Shown here: piece by piece, positions 1-9,413 of the stretch
Numbering within the stretch: position 1 is the first letter of the stretch
Layout: every line of letters starts with the position of its first letter
NCBI RefSeq assembly: GCF_009827395.1
Contig: NZ_WTYX01000001.1
Span: 274,001-338,000, forward strand
Reading direction: 5' to 3'
DNA: 64,000 nucleotides
DNA from: Pontixanthobacter aquaemixtae
GTDB taxonomy: Bacteria; Pseudomonadota; Alphaproteobacteria; Sphingomonadales; Sphingomonadaceae
Notes under the pieces: model-generated
The model's database searches: none
Seen by the model: only the letters and a program-made list of their open reading frames with translations
What the model was told of the DNA's origin: nothing
Translations under genes and position numbers: made by a program

Positions 1-1
1 T

Positions 2-535
2 GCGGTGCTGAGCCGCCTGGTGTTCGACTTTGCAATCTGGGGCCGCGACGAGAAGACGCGCCCGATCCTTCTCGTCTGCGAGGAGGCTCACCGCTATGTT
101 CCGAACGAGGCGAATGCTGATGGTTCGTCGGTCGGTAATATCCTTGGCCGGATTGCCAAAGAGGGCCGGAAATACGGAATCTCGTTGGGCCTGATTACCC
201 AGCGCCCGTCAGACCTTGCCGAAGGCGTGTTGTCGCAATGCGGCACGATCATTTCGATGCGCCTCAACAACGATCGCGACCAGGCCTTTGTGAAAGCCGC
301 CATGCCCGAAGGCGCGCGCGGCTTCCTCGATTCAATCCCCGCGCTCCGCAACCGCGAATGCATCATCTGCGGCGAGGGTGTGGCCATTCCGATCCGCGTC
401 AGCTTCGACAATCTCGAAGAGATCAAGCGCCCTGCTTCGGAAGATCCGAGCTTCGTCGATCTGTGGAACGGTACCGGCGGCGAGGAAGAAGCGGTTCATC
501 GCACTGTGCAGAGATGGCGTTCCCAAGGGGTTTGA
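2..535 (+). CDS. HerA-like ATP-binding protein, C-terminal part (truncated by window start)
   Basis: The reading frame is open at the left edge, so only the last 178 or so residues are present. They show a Walker-B-like strand ending in two acidic residues (LLVCEEAHRYVP, about residues 24-35) and a sensor-like ITQRPSDL motif. Both are typical of the DUF87/HerA-FtsK family of hexameric DNA-translocating ATPases. In archaea HerA works with the nuclease NurA in end resection; bacterial homologues are often stand-alone or linked to defence or repair. The Walker A region lies outside the window. The downstream neighbour queE is convergent, and a structured repeat fills the gap. Family assignment is firm; cellular role is unknown. 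Confidence 0.8.
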   Translation, partial: AVLSRLVFDFAIWGRDEKTRPILLVCEEAHRYVPNEANADGSSVGNILGRIAKEGRKYGISLGLITQRPSDLAEGVLSQCGTIISMRLNNDRDQAFVKAAMPEGARGFLDSIPALRNRECIICGEGVAIPIRVSFDNLEEIKRPASEDPSFVDLWNGTGGEEEAVHRTVQRWRSQGV

Positions 536-545
536 TTTGCTGAGT

Positions 546-783
546 CCCTCAGTCGCCGGGCGGAATGCCTCCGCATTCCTTGGCTACGCCTAACGGCGAC
601 GCGCGGTCGCGCTTGCGGTCCGTCCGTCGGCGGACCGGTCCATTCCCAGCCATCAACATCAGGTCTGAACCTTGGTCGCGGCAGCCATAGGGCCAAGCGG
701 CCCGCCCGCAGCGAAGCGACCGTCAGGGAGCGGAAGCGAGGAAAGCCAAGCGAGCCGGATGGCTCGCGCCCGGCGACTGAGGG
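546..783. repeat. Inverted-repeat element filling the HerA-like/queE gap
   Basis: A perfect 17-bp inverted repeat (CCCTCAGTCGCCGGGCG at 546-562, its complement at 767-783) brackets about 240 bp. Just inside each arm lies a 7-bp-stem, 4-nt-loop hairpin, with different sequences on the two sides: GGAATGC/GCATTCC at 562-579 and GCGAGCC/GGCTCGC at 750-767. A further hairpin (GGTCCG/CGGACC) lies inside the left half. The element ends 10-12 bp from the stop codons on both sides. It encodes no convincing protein and looks like a non-autonomous or REP/MITE-type repeat. No second copy is visible in this window. Confidence 0.6.
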
Positions 784-794
784 CTTCAAACAAT

Positions 795-1532
795 TCACGT
801 TCCGCGCGTATCACCGAACAGATGGATATGCAGCCGGTCTGACATGCGCAGACCATGTTCGAGACACACCTCTATCAGCCATTTTTCGCGAGTCCGCAGC
901 GTTTCGCTGTCGGTACCTTCCGGCATCAGGAACAGACGCTTTTTGGGCAAGCCATGCGCGCGGACTAGTTCGGCGGCCTCGGCCACGTCAGCCTGTGACG
1001 CGACGACAAATTTGAAAAAGGCCCGTTCGTCGAGCGAATAGCTGCGCAGCCGCTCTGCGATCAGCGCCAGTTCTGCCGGATTGCCGCTATGCGCCAGTTT
1101 GGGGCTGACATTATACTGGTCCACGCGGATATCGAGCCGCGGCGGGGCGGTGGTGGTGCCGTTGGTTTCGACCTCAACAAGCAAATCGGGCAGTGCTTCG
1201 AGCAGCTCGGCGAGCGGCCCCGCTTGCAACAATGGCTCTCCGCCGGTGATGATCAGCCGACCTTGGCCAAGCTGCATTATCCGCTCCGCCACATCGGCCA
1301 CATCAAGCGTGATCTGGTTGGCCTTGCGCTCGAACGTTTCACCGTCACGATGCGGGCGTTCGTCCCCTGCAAAGTGCCAAGTATAGGCCGTGTCGCACCA
1401 CACGCAGGCGAGGTTGCAGCGCGAAAGGCGTATGAAGGTGCAGGGCGTACCCGCGCTCGGCCCTTCGCCCTGAACCGAGGCGAAAATCTCCGGCTCACCG
1501 GGCGCTTGCGTGGCGAGGATTAGCTTGGCCAT
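795..1532 (-). CDS. queE: 7-carboxy-7-deazaguanine synthase QueE
   Basis: This radical-SAM enzyme converts 6-carboxy-5,6,7,8-tetrahydropterin to 7-carboxy-7-deazaguanine in the queuosine/preQ0 pathway. The protein is 245 aa. The cluster-binding cysteines are C39, C43 and C46 in CNLACVWC (CX3CX2C), preceded by the typical QGEGPSAGTPCTFIR substrate/N-terminal motif. The glycine-rich SAM motif TGGEPLL follows. The start was set at ATG 1532 (MAKLILATQ) because the longer frame adds residues unlike the family. queC, queD and queF are not in the window. Identification is secure. Confidence 0.95.
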   Translation of the reverse strand: MAKLILATQAPGEPEIFASVQGEGPSAGTPCTFIRLSRCNLACVWCDTAYTWHFAGDERPHRDGETFERKANQITLDVADVAERIMQLGQGRLIITGGEPLLQAGPLAELLEALPDLLVEVETNGTTTAPPRLDIRVDQYNVSPKLAHSGNPAELALIAERLRSYSLDERAFFKFVVASQADVAEAAELVRAHGLPKKRLFLMPEGTDSETLRTREKWLIEVCLEHGLRMSDRLHIHLFGDTRGT

Positions 1533-1730
1533 GACACACCGGCTCGGTTGGTCGCTGCTGAAGAACAGATGGACCGCATGGACCACTGTTCAAACGCTAA
1601 AATCGCTTCGATCACAGACGCACCTTTTGATCGGCTGAATCGATCAACGCGGTTGCGGCTCGTGAGTGAAATCTGGTTCATGCCGCCTCTTTGCCTCAAA
1701 ACTGATAAGTAGGACAATCCTATCATAGCG
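1533..1730. other. Non-coding stretch upstream of queE
   Basis: Together with the inverted repeat and the terminator that follow, this makes up a gap of almost 400 bases without a gene between mtfA and queE. The first 200 bases presumably carry the queE promoter and leader. I see no convincing promoter hexamers and no preQ1 riboswitch fold. An open frame running through it on the minus strand has no recognisable protein character. Confidence 0.4.
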
Positions 1731-1864
1731 CCCCTCTTCTTTAGAGGAGGGGCAGCGAGACTTGGCGAACCGCAGGTGAGCCTAGTCGCAGCGGGGTGGT
1801 ATCTGGGCGCGAACGACGCCGGCGCACCACCACCCCCAAACCCCCTCCTCTGAAGAAGAGGGGG
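1731..1864. repeat. Pyrimidine-rich inverted-repeat element (MITE-like)
   Basis: Arms of 22 bp at 1731-1752 and 1843-1864 are reverse complements with a single mismatch (left arm begins CCCCTCTTCTTTAGAGG). Each arm is itself a partial hairpin. Inner inverted pieces (GGGGTGGT near 1793, ACCACCCCC near 1828) extend the symmetry. Total length is about 134 bp. Similar C/G-rich paired elements are common between genes in sphingomonad genomes; that is from memory and a genome-wide copy count would settle it. Confidence 0.55.
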
Positions 1865-1907
1865 CTTTATAGTCTCTACGCAACGCTGCGCAGCAGCCCA
1901 ATCACAA

Positions 1908-1926
1908 CCTCCCCGTTTCGGGGAGG
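1908..1926 (-). terminator. Stem-loop just after mtfA stop codon
   Basis: An 8-bp perfect stem (CCTCCCCG/CGGGGAGG) with a 3-nt loop begins two bases after the mtfA stop codon on the minus strand. The run after the stem (TTGTGATT) is only weakly T-rich, so termination strength is uncertain. Confidence 0.5.
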
Positions 1927-1928
1927 AT

Positions 1929-2744
1929 TTAACCCCACGCCGCAGGGTCCAGTGCAAGCAGCTCTGCCAGTTGCGCATAAAGCGCGGGCTCTTCGCGGCG
2001 CAACGCAGCGGGTCGTTCAAAGAAAGTGACAATCGCTTCGGCGAAAAATTCTTCGTGATTGGTCGCGCCGTAGGGATCGATCAGCGTGTGCTCCCCGCGC
2101 TCGAGCCGTTCGACATGGTCGTGATAGGCATCGAGCATGGCCGTTTCCCACCCGGCATAGGCCTGTCCCTTGCGCAGGATCGGGATGCCATTGGTATGCC
2201 CCGAAAGGCCATCCAGCTGGTGCGCAAATTCGTGGATCACGACATTGTGCCCGTCCGTCGCATCAAGCCCTCCATGCAGCGCATCATCCCATGACAGGAT
2301 CACCGGCCCGCGCGCCCAGCTTTCGCCCAAAGTCGCGTGATTGTTTTCGTGGATCAAATGCCCGTCATGCGTGCCGCGATGGGTGAGGAAGGCAGAGGGA
2401 TAGATGAGCACATTGCGCAGCGTATCGTACCACACCGGACTGTTGACGATCAGCAGGCAGGCTTGGGCAGCGATCGACAGCCGCGTTTCCTCGCCAACTT
2501 CGAGCCCGTTTTGCCCGTGAAAGGTGACCTGGTCGAGAAAGCGGTTCATTTTTCCTTCCAGCGTCAACCGCAGGTTTTGCGGCAGTCGGCGCACAAGCGG
2601 CACCAGCCTCTCGACCACCACGCGCTGCTGAGGGGTAAGCGGCGTCGCAAGCAGGGCCTTGCGCTTCTGCGCGCGCGCGTACCAGCGATACAGCAGAAGT
2701 GCTGCGATCAGCAGGGCGGCGGCAAGAACGATCCAAGGCGACAT
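1929..2744 (-). CDS. mtfA: MtfA-type zinc-dependent peptidase (M90 family)
   Basis: The 271-aa protein begins with a hydrophobic segment (MSPWIVLAAALLIAALLLY) and contains the zincin motif HEFAHQLDG, with the surrounding VVIHEFAHQLDGLSGHTNG typical of MtfA. In E. coli MtfA is an aminopeptidase/carboxypeptidase that interacts with the repressor Mlc; here the N-terminal membrane anchor suggests a membrane-associated version. The start was placed at 2744. The longer open frame runs back into the adjacent repeat (2803-2887), which translates by chance. The gene stands between two repeats and is probably monocistronic. Physiological substrate unknown. Confidence 0.85.
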   Translation of the reverse strand: MSPWIVLAAALLIAALLLYRWYARAQKRKALLATPLTPQQRVVVERLVPLVRRLPQNLRLTLEGKMNRFLDQVTFHGQNGLEVGEETRLSIAAQACLLIVNSPVWYDTLRNVLIYPSAFLTHRGTHDGHLIHENNHATLGESWARGPVILSWDDALHGGLDATDGHNVVIHEFAHQLDGLSGHTNGIPILRKGQAYAGWETAMLDAYHDHVERLERGEHTLIDPYGATNHEEFFAEAIVTFFERPAALRREEPALYAQLAELLALDPAAWG

Positions 2745-2802
2745 ATTGTTCAGGTAGGGTCGCGTCGGATAGTTTGGTAGTGCCGAATACAGACAGGTAC
2801 TC

Positions 2803-2887
2803 GTCATTGCGAGTGCAGCGAAGCAATCCAGAGTGAATCGCAATACGTCCTGGATTGCCGCGCGACCTGTCGGTCGCTCGCAATGAC
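2803..2887. repeat. GTCATTGCGAG inverted repeat between mtfA and valS
   Basis: Terminal arms GTCATTGCGAG (2803-2813) and CTCGCAATGAC (2877-2887) are exact reverse complements. Inner arms GCAATCCAG (2823-2831) and CTGGATTGC (2850-2858) are also exact. The whole folds into an interrupted cruciform of about 85 bp. Elements of this GTCATTGCGAG...CTGGATTG type are widespread interspersed repeats in proteobacteria. It lies 8 bp after the valS stop codon and may act as its terminator. Confidence 0.65.
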
Positions 2888-2895
2888 AGAAATAC

Positions 2896-5739
2896 CTATC
2901 CCAACCGCTCCAACGCCGCCGTCAGCCGCTCGACTTCGGCGCCGTGATGCGCGTGGTCGGCTTTGGCTTTCTCCACCGCTTCGGGCTTGGCGCGTTCGAC
3001 GAAGTTTGCATTGCCGAGGCGGCCTTCGAGTGATTTCACTTCCTTGGTCGAGGCTTCGAGCGCTTTGGTCAGGCGTGCTTTTTCTGCGTCGATATCGATC
3101 AGGCCTTCGAGCGGTATGACCAGCGTATCGGTGCCGGCACCGATCTGCATTGCCGCGCCTTCGGGGGCAGTGGAGGTGTGGATCGTGCTGATCCGCGCGA
3201 GGCGTTCGATAGCAGCTGCATTGCGGGCAATCGCATCGGCGGCGAGCGCGCTGGGCGCTTCGCAATAGGCGTCCAGCTTTTGACCCGGAGGAATACCGAG
3301 CTCGTTCTTCGCGCCGCGAACCGCACCGGTCAGGCCGATCAGCCATTCGACTTCGGCTTTGGCATCCGCATCAACGCCCGCGTCGAAATCGGGCCATTTC
3401 GCGGTGATCAGCGGGTAGTTCGCCCGATCACCCTGTGCGCCCCAAAGTTCCTCGGTGACGAAGGGCATGAAGGGGTGCAGCATCACCAGAATCTGGTCGA
3501 GCACCCAGCCGGCGACGGCTTTGGTTTCCTCGTCAAAGTTGCCTTTGATGAGCTCGATATACCAGTCGCAGAATGTGTCCCATGTGAAGTGGTAGATGAT
3601 GTTGGCCGCCGCGTCGAAGCGCAGATCGGCCATCGCTGTATCGAGCTTGGCCAGCGTTTCCGTCACTTCGCCGATGATCCATTTGTTGACCGCGTGGCCC
3701 GCAGCGGGGGCTTCCAGAGTGGTCGATGCGGTGATGCCGTTGGCTTGGCAGAAACGGGTGGCGTTCCACAGCTTGGTCGCAAAATTGCGGTATCCTTTGA
3801 CCCGCTCATCATCCATTTTGATGTCGCGGCCCTGGCTTTCCATCGCGGCCATAAAGAAGCGCAGCGCATCGGCGCCATATTGGTCGATCAGGCCCAGCGG
3901 ATCGACGACATTGCCCTTTGATTTGGACATTTTGGAGCCATCCGCCGCGCGGACCAGGCCGTGCAGATAGAGCCGTTTCCACGGCGCCTTGCCGGTGAAA
4001 TGCATCCCCTGCATCGCCATCCGCGCATCCCAGAAAAACAGGATGTCGAACCCGCTGATCAGCAGATCATTGGGATAATGCTTCTGGTAAAGCGGCGCAT
4101 TCTCATCGGGCCAGCCGAGCGTCGCGAAGGGCCACAGGCCGGAGGAGAACCAGGTGTCGAGCACGTCGGAATCGCGACGAAGAATAACCGTGTTGGATGG
4201 CGAGGGAGTGTCGCTAGTGTCTCGAGCCTCCCCGACCCAACCGATTTCCTTGTTTCCGTGCTTAACTGAGGCAGCTTCCAACACTTCGACGGTGAGTGAC
4301 CGTCCAGCTTCGGCATTGTAGTGTTGGAGTGCAAGATCGATCGCTTGCTGCTCGGTTTCCGCAACAAACACCTCGCCGTCCGGACCAAACCACGCCGGAA
4401 TCCGGTGCCCCCACCAAAGCTGCCTTGAAATGCACCAAGGCTGGATATTCTCCATCCAGTGGAAGAAGGTTTTCTCCCAGCTTTGCGGGATGATCTCGAT
4501 ATCGCCGTCGCGGACCGCCTGCATCGGGGCCTGCGCCAGCTTTTCGGCATCGACATACCATTGATCGGTCAGCCATGGCTCGATCACCACCCCGCCGCGA
4601 TCGCCAAAAGGCGTCGCGATGGTGCGCGGTTCGGAATCGAGTTCGACTTCCTCACCCTTCTTGGTCTTGGTGACGTGCGGGATCAGGAAGCCCTGTTCCT
4701 TGAGCCGCTGGATCACCAGTTCGCGTGCGCCATCGACGCCATCGCGCTTGAAGCGGTGCAGTCCGAGATATTCCTCGGGCACCAGCCCGTCCGCCGTCTG
4801 GCAAACATTGGCTTCGGCATCGAGCATGTTGAGCATGTCACCCGCGGCGATGCCTGCGCGCTTGCCGACTTCGAAATCGTTGAAATCGTGGCCCGGGGTG
4901 ATTTTCACCGCGCCGCTGCCCAGCTCGGGATCGGCGTGTTCATCCGCGACAATCGGAACCTTGCGGCCGGTAATCGGCAGAATAACTTCCTTGCCGACAA
5001 CCGACTTGTAACGATCATCATCGGGATGCACCGCAACCGCCATATCGGCGAGCATGGTTTCGGGGCGGGTGGTCGCGACTTCGATATAATCGCGGCCATC
5101 ATCCAGTTTTATACCGTCGGCGAGCGGATATTTGAAATGCCAGAACTGGCCGGGAATATCCTGCGTCTCGACTTCCAGATCGCTAATCGCGGTTTTCAGC
5201 TTGGGGTCCCAATTGACCAGCCGCTTGTCGCGGTAAATCAGCTTGTCATTGTAGAGATCGACAAAGACCTTGAGCACCGCATCGCTGAAATGCGGGTCCA
5301 TTGTAAATTGCTCGCGGCTCCAATCCATTGAGCAGCCGAGGCGGCGCAGCTGGGTGGTGATCGTCCCGCCGCTTTCCTCTTTCCATTCCCAGACTTTCTT
5401 GACGAAGTCTTCGCGGCTGTAATTGGTGCGCTTGTCCTGCCGTTCTTCCAACTGGCGCTCGACAACCATTTGCGTCGCGATGCCCGCGTGATCGGTGCCG
5501 ACCACCCACAAGGCATCCTTGCCGCGCAGCCGTTCGTAACGGATCACAATATCCTGCAGCGTATTGTCCAGCGCGTGGCCGATATGCAGCGAACCGGTGA
5601 CATTTGGCGGCGGGTTCACGATGGTGAAGGGCTGCGCATCGGGGCGCTCGGGCCGGAACAGCCCGTTATCTTCCCAATGGCGGTACCAACGCGCTTCGAT
5701 GGAGGCGGGGTCGAAAGTCTTTGAAAGCTCGCTTGTCAT
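2896..5739 (-). CDS. valS: Valyl-tRNA synthetase
   Basis: This class I aminoacyl-tRNA synthetase charges tRNA-Val. The 947-aa length is normal. The HIGH motif appears as SLHIGHALD near residue 52, after PPNVTG, and the KMSKS loop as [10 protein letters not shown] in the middle of the protein. The editing (CP1) domain is between them. The C-terminus carries the anticodon-binding domain and the valine-specific coiled coil ([12 protein letters not shown] at the end). The gene is divergent from the Mla operon, with a 90-bp gap at 5740-5829 that must hold both promoters. Secure. Confidence 0.98.
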   Translation of the reverse strand: MTSELSKTFDPASIEARWYRHWEDNGLFRPERPDAQPFTIVNPPPNVTGSLHIGHALDNTLQDIVIRYERLRGKDALWVVGTDHAGIATQMVVERQLEERQDKRTNYSREDFVKKVWEWKEESGGTITTQLRRLGCSMDWSREQFTMDPHFSDAVLKVFVDLYNDKLIYRDKRLVNWDPKLKTAISDLEVETQDIPGQFWHFKYPLADGIKLDDGRDYIEVATTRPETMLADMAVAVHPDDDRYKSVVGKEVILPITGRKVPIVADEHADPELGSGAVKITPGHDFNDFEVGKRAGIAAGDMLNMLDAEANVCQTADGLVPEEYLGLHRFKRDGVDGARELVIQRLKEQGFLIPHVTKTKKGEEVELDSEPRTIATPFGDRGGVVIEPWLTDQWYVDAEKLAQAPMQAVRDGDIEIIPQSWEKTFFHWMENIQPWCISRQLWWGHRIPAWFGPDGEVFVAETEQQAIDLALQHYNAEAGRSLTVEVLEAASVKHGNKEIGWVGEARDTSDTPSPSNTVILRRDSDVLDTWFSSGLWPFATLGWPDENAPLYQKHYPNDLLISGFDILFFWDARMAMQGMHFTGKAPWKRLYLHGLVRAADGSKMSKSKGNVVDPLGLIDQYGADALRFFMAAMESQGRDIKMDDERVKGYRNFATKLWNATRFCQANGITASTTLEAPAAGHAVNKWIIGEVTETLAKLDTAMADLRFDAAANIIYHFTWDTFCDWYIELIKGNFDEETKAVAGWVLDQILVMLHPFMPFVTEELWGAQGDRANYPLITAKWPDFDAGVDADAKAEVEWLIGLTGAVRGAKNELGIPPGQKLDAYCEAPSALAADAIARNAAAIERLARISTIHTSTAPEGAAMQIGAGTDTLVIPLEGLIDIDAEKARLTKALEASTKEVKSLEGRLGNANFVERAKPEAVEKAKADHAHHGAEVERLTAALERLG

Positions 5740-5829
5740 ATCAAAACGCCTTTGCCAGCGCCTTTCGCGGTAAGCAACTTACTCTTAGCGGCTTGTAGTA
5801 TCAGAGTTTTCACCGCATAGCTTGCGGCC

Positions 5830-6942
5830 ATGAGTGAAGGGGCAGATTTTTCCCTAGAGGAAGCAGAGGGCGGCGGCATCCGGTTGGCGCTGTCCGGGGC
5901 CTATCTCGTTTCAACCATTGGAGAAATCGAGCAGGAACTGCGCGAACTCGATGACGACATAACGCAGGTCGATTTGTCCGGTGTTGACGCAATAGACACC
6001 GTCGGGGCATGGATCGCATGCACGCTGGCGGCGGGGCATGAGGCAGAGATTGTCGGCGCCGGGTCGCGGGCAAAGCGGTTGCTCGACGCGGTCGAATCGT
6101 CGGGCAATGCGGCCGATATCGAACCCGAACGGCTGCCATTCTGGACGCGCGTTCCGGCGGGTATGGGCGAACTGGTCCGCGATTTCGCATTCGGGCTGGC
6201 CGGAGTGATCGGCTTCCTCGGGCAGATCATCACCGGCTTTGCTACATTGATCCGTCATCCCGGGCAATTCCGCGGAAAGGCGCTGATCCGCCAGCTGGAA
6301 CTTGTCGGGATCAGCGCGCTGCCGATTGTCGGCTTGATGAGCTTCCTGATAGGCATCGTGATTGCGCAGCAGGGCGCGGTGCAATTGCAGCAATTCGGCG
6401 CGGAGACGCTAACGGTCAATCTGGTCGGGCGCATTACCTTACGCGAATTGGGCGTGCTGATGACTGCGATCATGGTCGCGGGTCGCTCCGGCTCGGCCTT
6501 CGCCGCGCAGATCGGCACGATGAAACTGACCGAAGAAGTGGATGCCATGCGCACAATCGGTATTTCGCCGATAGGCGCGCTGGTGATCCCGCGCATTCTC
6601 GCCTCGGTCCTGATGATGCCGCTGCTGGGGTTCTATTCCGCTGTGGTCGCCATTATCGGCGGCGCGGTGATCGCCGATGTCGCTCTCGACATTCCCTTTC
6701 TGACATTCCTGTCGCGAATAAAGGACGTGGTTCCGCCGCATGATTTGTGGGTCGGCCTGATCAAGGCGCCGGTATTCGGCCTGATCATCGGCATGGCGGG
6801 CTGTTATCACGGGATGCAGGTGAAGGGCGATTCGGAGCAAGTCGGGCGGCGCACCACCATGGCGGTGGTCTCTGCGATCTTTGCAGTAATCGTGCTCGAT
6901 GCCTTCTTCGCCGTATTCTTCACATCGGTCGGGTGGGGCTGA
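5830..6942 (+). CDS. mlaE: MlaE-family lipid ABC transporter permease with N-terminal STAS domain
   Basis: The 370-aa inner-membrane permease belongs to the Mla/MCE lipid transport system. Residues 1-100 form a STAS domain (VDLSGVDAIDTVGAW is the characteristic central strand-helix). Residues 120-370 are the MlaE/YrbE permease with about five membrane segments and the GLMSFLIGIVIAQQGAVQ signature. In E. coli the STAS part is the separate subunit MlaB, so this is a natural fusion, as is usual in alphaproteobacteria. First gene of a four-gene operon; its TGA stop shares one base with the ATG of the ATPase gene, which implies translational coupling. Confidence 0.9.
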   Translation: MSEGADFSLEEAEGGGIRLALSGAYLVSTIGEIEQELRELDDDITQVDLSGVDAIDTVGAWIACTLAAGHEAEIVGAGSRAKRLLDAVESSGNAADIEPERLPFWTRVPAGMGELVRDFAFGLAGVIGFLGQIITGFATLIRHPGQFRGKALIRQLELVGISALPIVGLMSFLIGIVIAQQGAVQLQQFGAETLTVNLVGRITLRELGVLMTAIMVAGRSGSAFAAQIGTMKLTEEVDAMRTIGISPIGALVIPRILASVLMMPLLGFYSAVVAIIGGAVIADVALDIPFLTFLSRIKDVVPPHDLWVGLIKAPVFGLIIGMAGCYHGMQVKGDSEQVGRRTTMAVVSAIFAVIVLDAFFAVFFTSVGWG

Positions 6943-7811
6943 TGGCTGCGGACAATCACGAATTCACCCGTTTCGAAGACGAATACCCTATTGTGGTCGA
7001 GGGGCTGGTCAATCGCTTTGGCGACCAGACGGTGCATGAAGATCTCTCGCTCAAAGTCCGGCAGGGCGAAATTCTGGGCGTGGTCGGCGGGTCGGGCACC
7101 GGCAAATCGGTGCTGATGCGATCCATCATCGGGCTGCAACGGCCCAGCGAAGGCGAAATAGAGGTCTTCGGCAATTCGATAACCGATGCCGAACCTGACG
7201 AGGCAATCGGCGTGCGCAGCCGGTGGGGCGTGTTGTTCCAAGGCGGAGCGCTGTTTTCAACGCTTACCGTGGGCGAAAATGTTCAGGTTCCGCTGAAACA
7301 GTTCCATCCCGAAATCGGCCCCGATCTGCTCAAGGACATTGCGCGCTACAAAGTGATGCTGTCGGGGCTGCCCGAAGAAGCGGCGAACAAATATCCTTCA
7401 GAATTGTCGGGCGGGATGAAGAAACGCGCGGGGCTTGCGCGGGCGCTGGCGCTCGATCCGGAGCTGCTGTTTCTTGACGAGCCGACCGCGGGGCTCGACC
7501 CGATCGGCGCGGCCCGTTTTGACCAGCTGACTCTGGAACTGAAGGAAACGCTTGGCCTGACTGTATTCCTGATCACGCATGATCTCGATACTTTGTACGA
7601 AATTTGTGACCGTGTCGCGGTGCTGGCGGACAAGAAGGTTGTTGCCGTGGGGACAATTCCCGAACTGCTGGAAACCGGCCACCCGTGGATAGAGGAATAT
7701 TTCAACGGACCGCGCGGGCGCGCTGCGCAGGCCAGCCAGGCACGCGACGAACGCCGCAAGGCGCAGAGCCGGTCACGGTCGATGGACAAACCCACACAGG
7801 GCAAGGCATAA
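6942..7811 (+). CDS. mlaF: MlaF-family ABC transporter ATP-binding protein
   Basis: The 289-aa nucleotide-binding subunit powers the MlaE permease. Walker A is GGSGTGKSVL, the ABC signature LSGGMKKRAGLARAL (typical of Mla ATPases) and Walker B LLFLDEPTAGLDP. The H-loop histidine lies in FLITHDLDTLYEIC. The start was set at ATG 6942, overlapping the permease stop (TGATG). The longer frame upstream is an out-of-frame reading of mlaE. The C-terminal 40 residues are basic and low-complexity. Confidence 0.95.
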   Translation: MAADNHEFTRFEDEYPIVVEGLVNRFGDQTVHEDLSLKVRQGEILGVVGGSGTGKSVLMRSIIGLQRPSEGEIEVFGNSITDAEPDEAIGVRSRWGVLFQGGALFSTLTVGENVQVPLKQFHPEIGPDLLKDIARYKVMLSGLPEEAANKYPSELSGGMKKRAGLARALALDPELLFLDEPTAGLDPIGAARFDQLTLELKETLGLTVFLITHDLDTLYEICDRVAVLADKKVVAVGTIPELLETGHPWIEEYFNGPRGRAAQASQARDERRKAQSRSRSMDKPTQGKA

Positions 7812-7833
7812 GGCCCAAGACAAGAGGAAGCAT

Positions 7834-8784
7834 ATGGAAACGCGGGCAAATCATTTGTGGGTCGGGGCGATAACGCTCTTGCTGCTTGGCGCGCTTGCGG
7901 CGTTCATCATCTGGCTGGCGCAATTGGGTCAGGGCGAACAGAAAGAATATGACATTCTCTTCGGGCAGGATGTCTCGGGCCTTGCCATCGGTTCACAAGT
8001 TTCTTTTGCCGGCGTTCCGGTGGGGCAGGTCAGCGAGATCAAGCTCTATGAGAAAAATCTCGAGTTCGTGCGCGTGCGTATCCAGGTGGATAAGGAAGTG
8101 CCGATCCTGATCGGGACCACCGCAACAATCCAGGGCTCGTTTACCGGCCTTTCGACGATTTTGCTCGAAGGTGCGCGTCAGGGCGCACCCCCGATCACGT
8201 GCGAAACGACCGCGTGCTTTGCCGAAAATGTTCCGCAAATTCCGCCCAAAGCGGGCGGATTGGGTGCGCTGCTATCCAGTGCGCCGGTCTTGCTTGAAAG
8301 GCTGGCCACTCTGACCGAACGGCTGACTTTGGTCCTGTCCGACAGAAACCAGTCGGAAATCAGCGCGATTCTAGCCAATACCAATCGTATGACCGACGAG
8401 CTGGCCGATACCGGCCCGCAATTCCAGGCAACAATGGCAGAACTGGAAAACACGCTGAGCGAGGCGAGCCAGGCGCTGGACGCGTTTGAAAAGGCCACTC
8501 AGTCGACCGATGCGCTGATCAATCAGGAAGGCGCGCAGCTTGCGTCCCAATTGCGCGAAACGCTGGACGGTGCAGATGCGGCGGCCCGTTCGCTAAGCGC
8601 CACGCTGGAAGATGCGCGGCCCGCGGCGCGCCAACTGGCAACCGAAACGCTACCCGCGGCCGAGGCAACAATGGAAGATTTGCGCGCCACCAGCAAAGCG
8701 CTTCGCAATGTTACCGAACGGCTGGAAACCGAAGGGGCAAGCTCCTTGATCGGATCTCAGCCACTGCCGGATTATGAACCATGA
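7834..8784 (+). CDS. mlaD: MCE-domain substrate-binding protein (MlaD-like)
   Basis: The 316-aa protein has one N-terminal membrane helix (residues 10-30), then an MCE domain (about residues 38-118, with GLAIGSQVSFAGVPVGQV), then a long predicted coiled-coil tail rich in Ala, Glu, Thr and Leu. MCE proteins form periplasmic hexameric rings that carry lipids between inner and outer membrane. E. coli MlaD is shorter (about 180 aa); the long tail resembles the longer MCE proteins of alphaproteobacteria. It sits 22 bp after mlaF and precedes the lipoprotein gene. Confidence 0.9.
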   Translation: METRANHLWVGAITLLLLGALAAFIIWLAQLGQGEQKEYDILFGQDVSGLAIGSQVSFAGVPVGQVSEIKLYEKNLEFVRVRIQVDKEVPILIGTTATIQGSFTGLSTILLEGARQGAPPITCETTACFAENVPQIPPKAGGLGALLSSAPVLLERLATLTERLTLVLSDRNQSEISAILANTNRMTDELADTGPQFQATMAELENTLSEASQALDAFEKATQSTDALINQEGAQLASQLRETLDGADAAARSLSATLEDARPAARQLATETLPAAEATMEDLRATSKALRNVTERLETEGASSLIGSQPLPDYEP

Positions 8785-8816
8785 AGCTGGTGACACACAG
8801 ACAGAAGGATTTCTCG

Positions 8817-9407
8817 ATGACAGGGACAACTCGCGGCAGTCTGGCACTTGGCGCTGCGTTGCTGCTCGCGGGCTGCATCAGTTTCGGGGCAGAGCCGCCG
8901 CCAAGCCTGTTGACGCTGACCGCAACAACGCCGGTTCCCGCCGGGGCCGCCGCCAGCGGCACTGCGGACACCGCGATCAAGATTATCGAACCGGAAGCGC
9001 CGCAGCGTCTGGGTGTGCCGCGGGTGCCGGTACAGATCAACGATACCGAAATCGCTTACCTCAAGGATGCAACATGGGTGGAACGGCCAACCCGCCTGTT
9101 CCGCCGCTTGCTTGCCGAAACCATCCGTTCACGCGGCAACCGGCTGGTCATCGATGGTGATGATCCGGGCGTGGTTGCCAATGCGCAATTGCGCGGGACC
9201 CTGCGCGATTTTGGTTATGATGCGCGCACTTCTTCGGTGGTGGTCCGATTTGATGCCATCCGCGCTTCATCAGAAGGCGGTGTCGAAACGCGGCGTTTCG
9301 AAAGCATTCAGCCGGGTGTGATTGCAGAAGCTGGCGCTGTCGGGGATGCGCTCAATCGCGGGGCCAATGATGTTGCCGGCCAAGTTGCCGACTGGATCGG
9401 TTCCTGA
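8817..9407 (+). CDS. ABC-type transport auxiliary lipoprotein (PqiC/DUF330-like)
   Basis: This 196-aa lipoprotein has a clear lipobox (LLLAGCIS, Cys at about residue 19) after a short signal peptide. It resembles the ABC-transport auxiliary component family that pairs with MCE systems, as PqiC does with PqiAB. It would complete the lipid transport apparatus at the outer membrane; no mlaA or mlaC is in the window. ATG 8817 was chosen because an AGAAGGA ribosome site lies 8 bases upstream and the signal peptide starts correctly. ATG 8781, overlapping the mlaD stop, is an alternative. Confidence 0.8.
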   Translation: MTGTTRGSLALGAALLLAGCISFGAEPPPSLLTLTATTPVPAGAAASGTADTAIKIIEPEAPQRLGVPRVPVQINDTEIAYLKDATWVERPTRLFRRLLAETIRSRGNRLVIDGDDPGVVANAQLRGTLRDFGYDARTSSVVVRFDAIRASSEGGVETRRFESIQPGVIAEAGAVGDALNRGANDVAGQVADWIGS

Positions 9408-9413
9408 TCGGGA

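Noticed and set aside
1533-1730. Possible preQ1 riboswitch in the queE leader.
   Set aside because: No recognisable aptamer fold, and queE is not usually under preQ1 control in this group.
1520-2032. 170-codon minus-strand frame between mtfA and queE.
   Set aside because: It runs through an inverted repeat and the mtfA terminator and has low-complexity, unlike-protein sequence.
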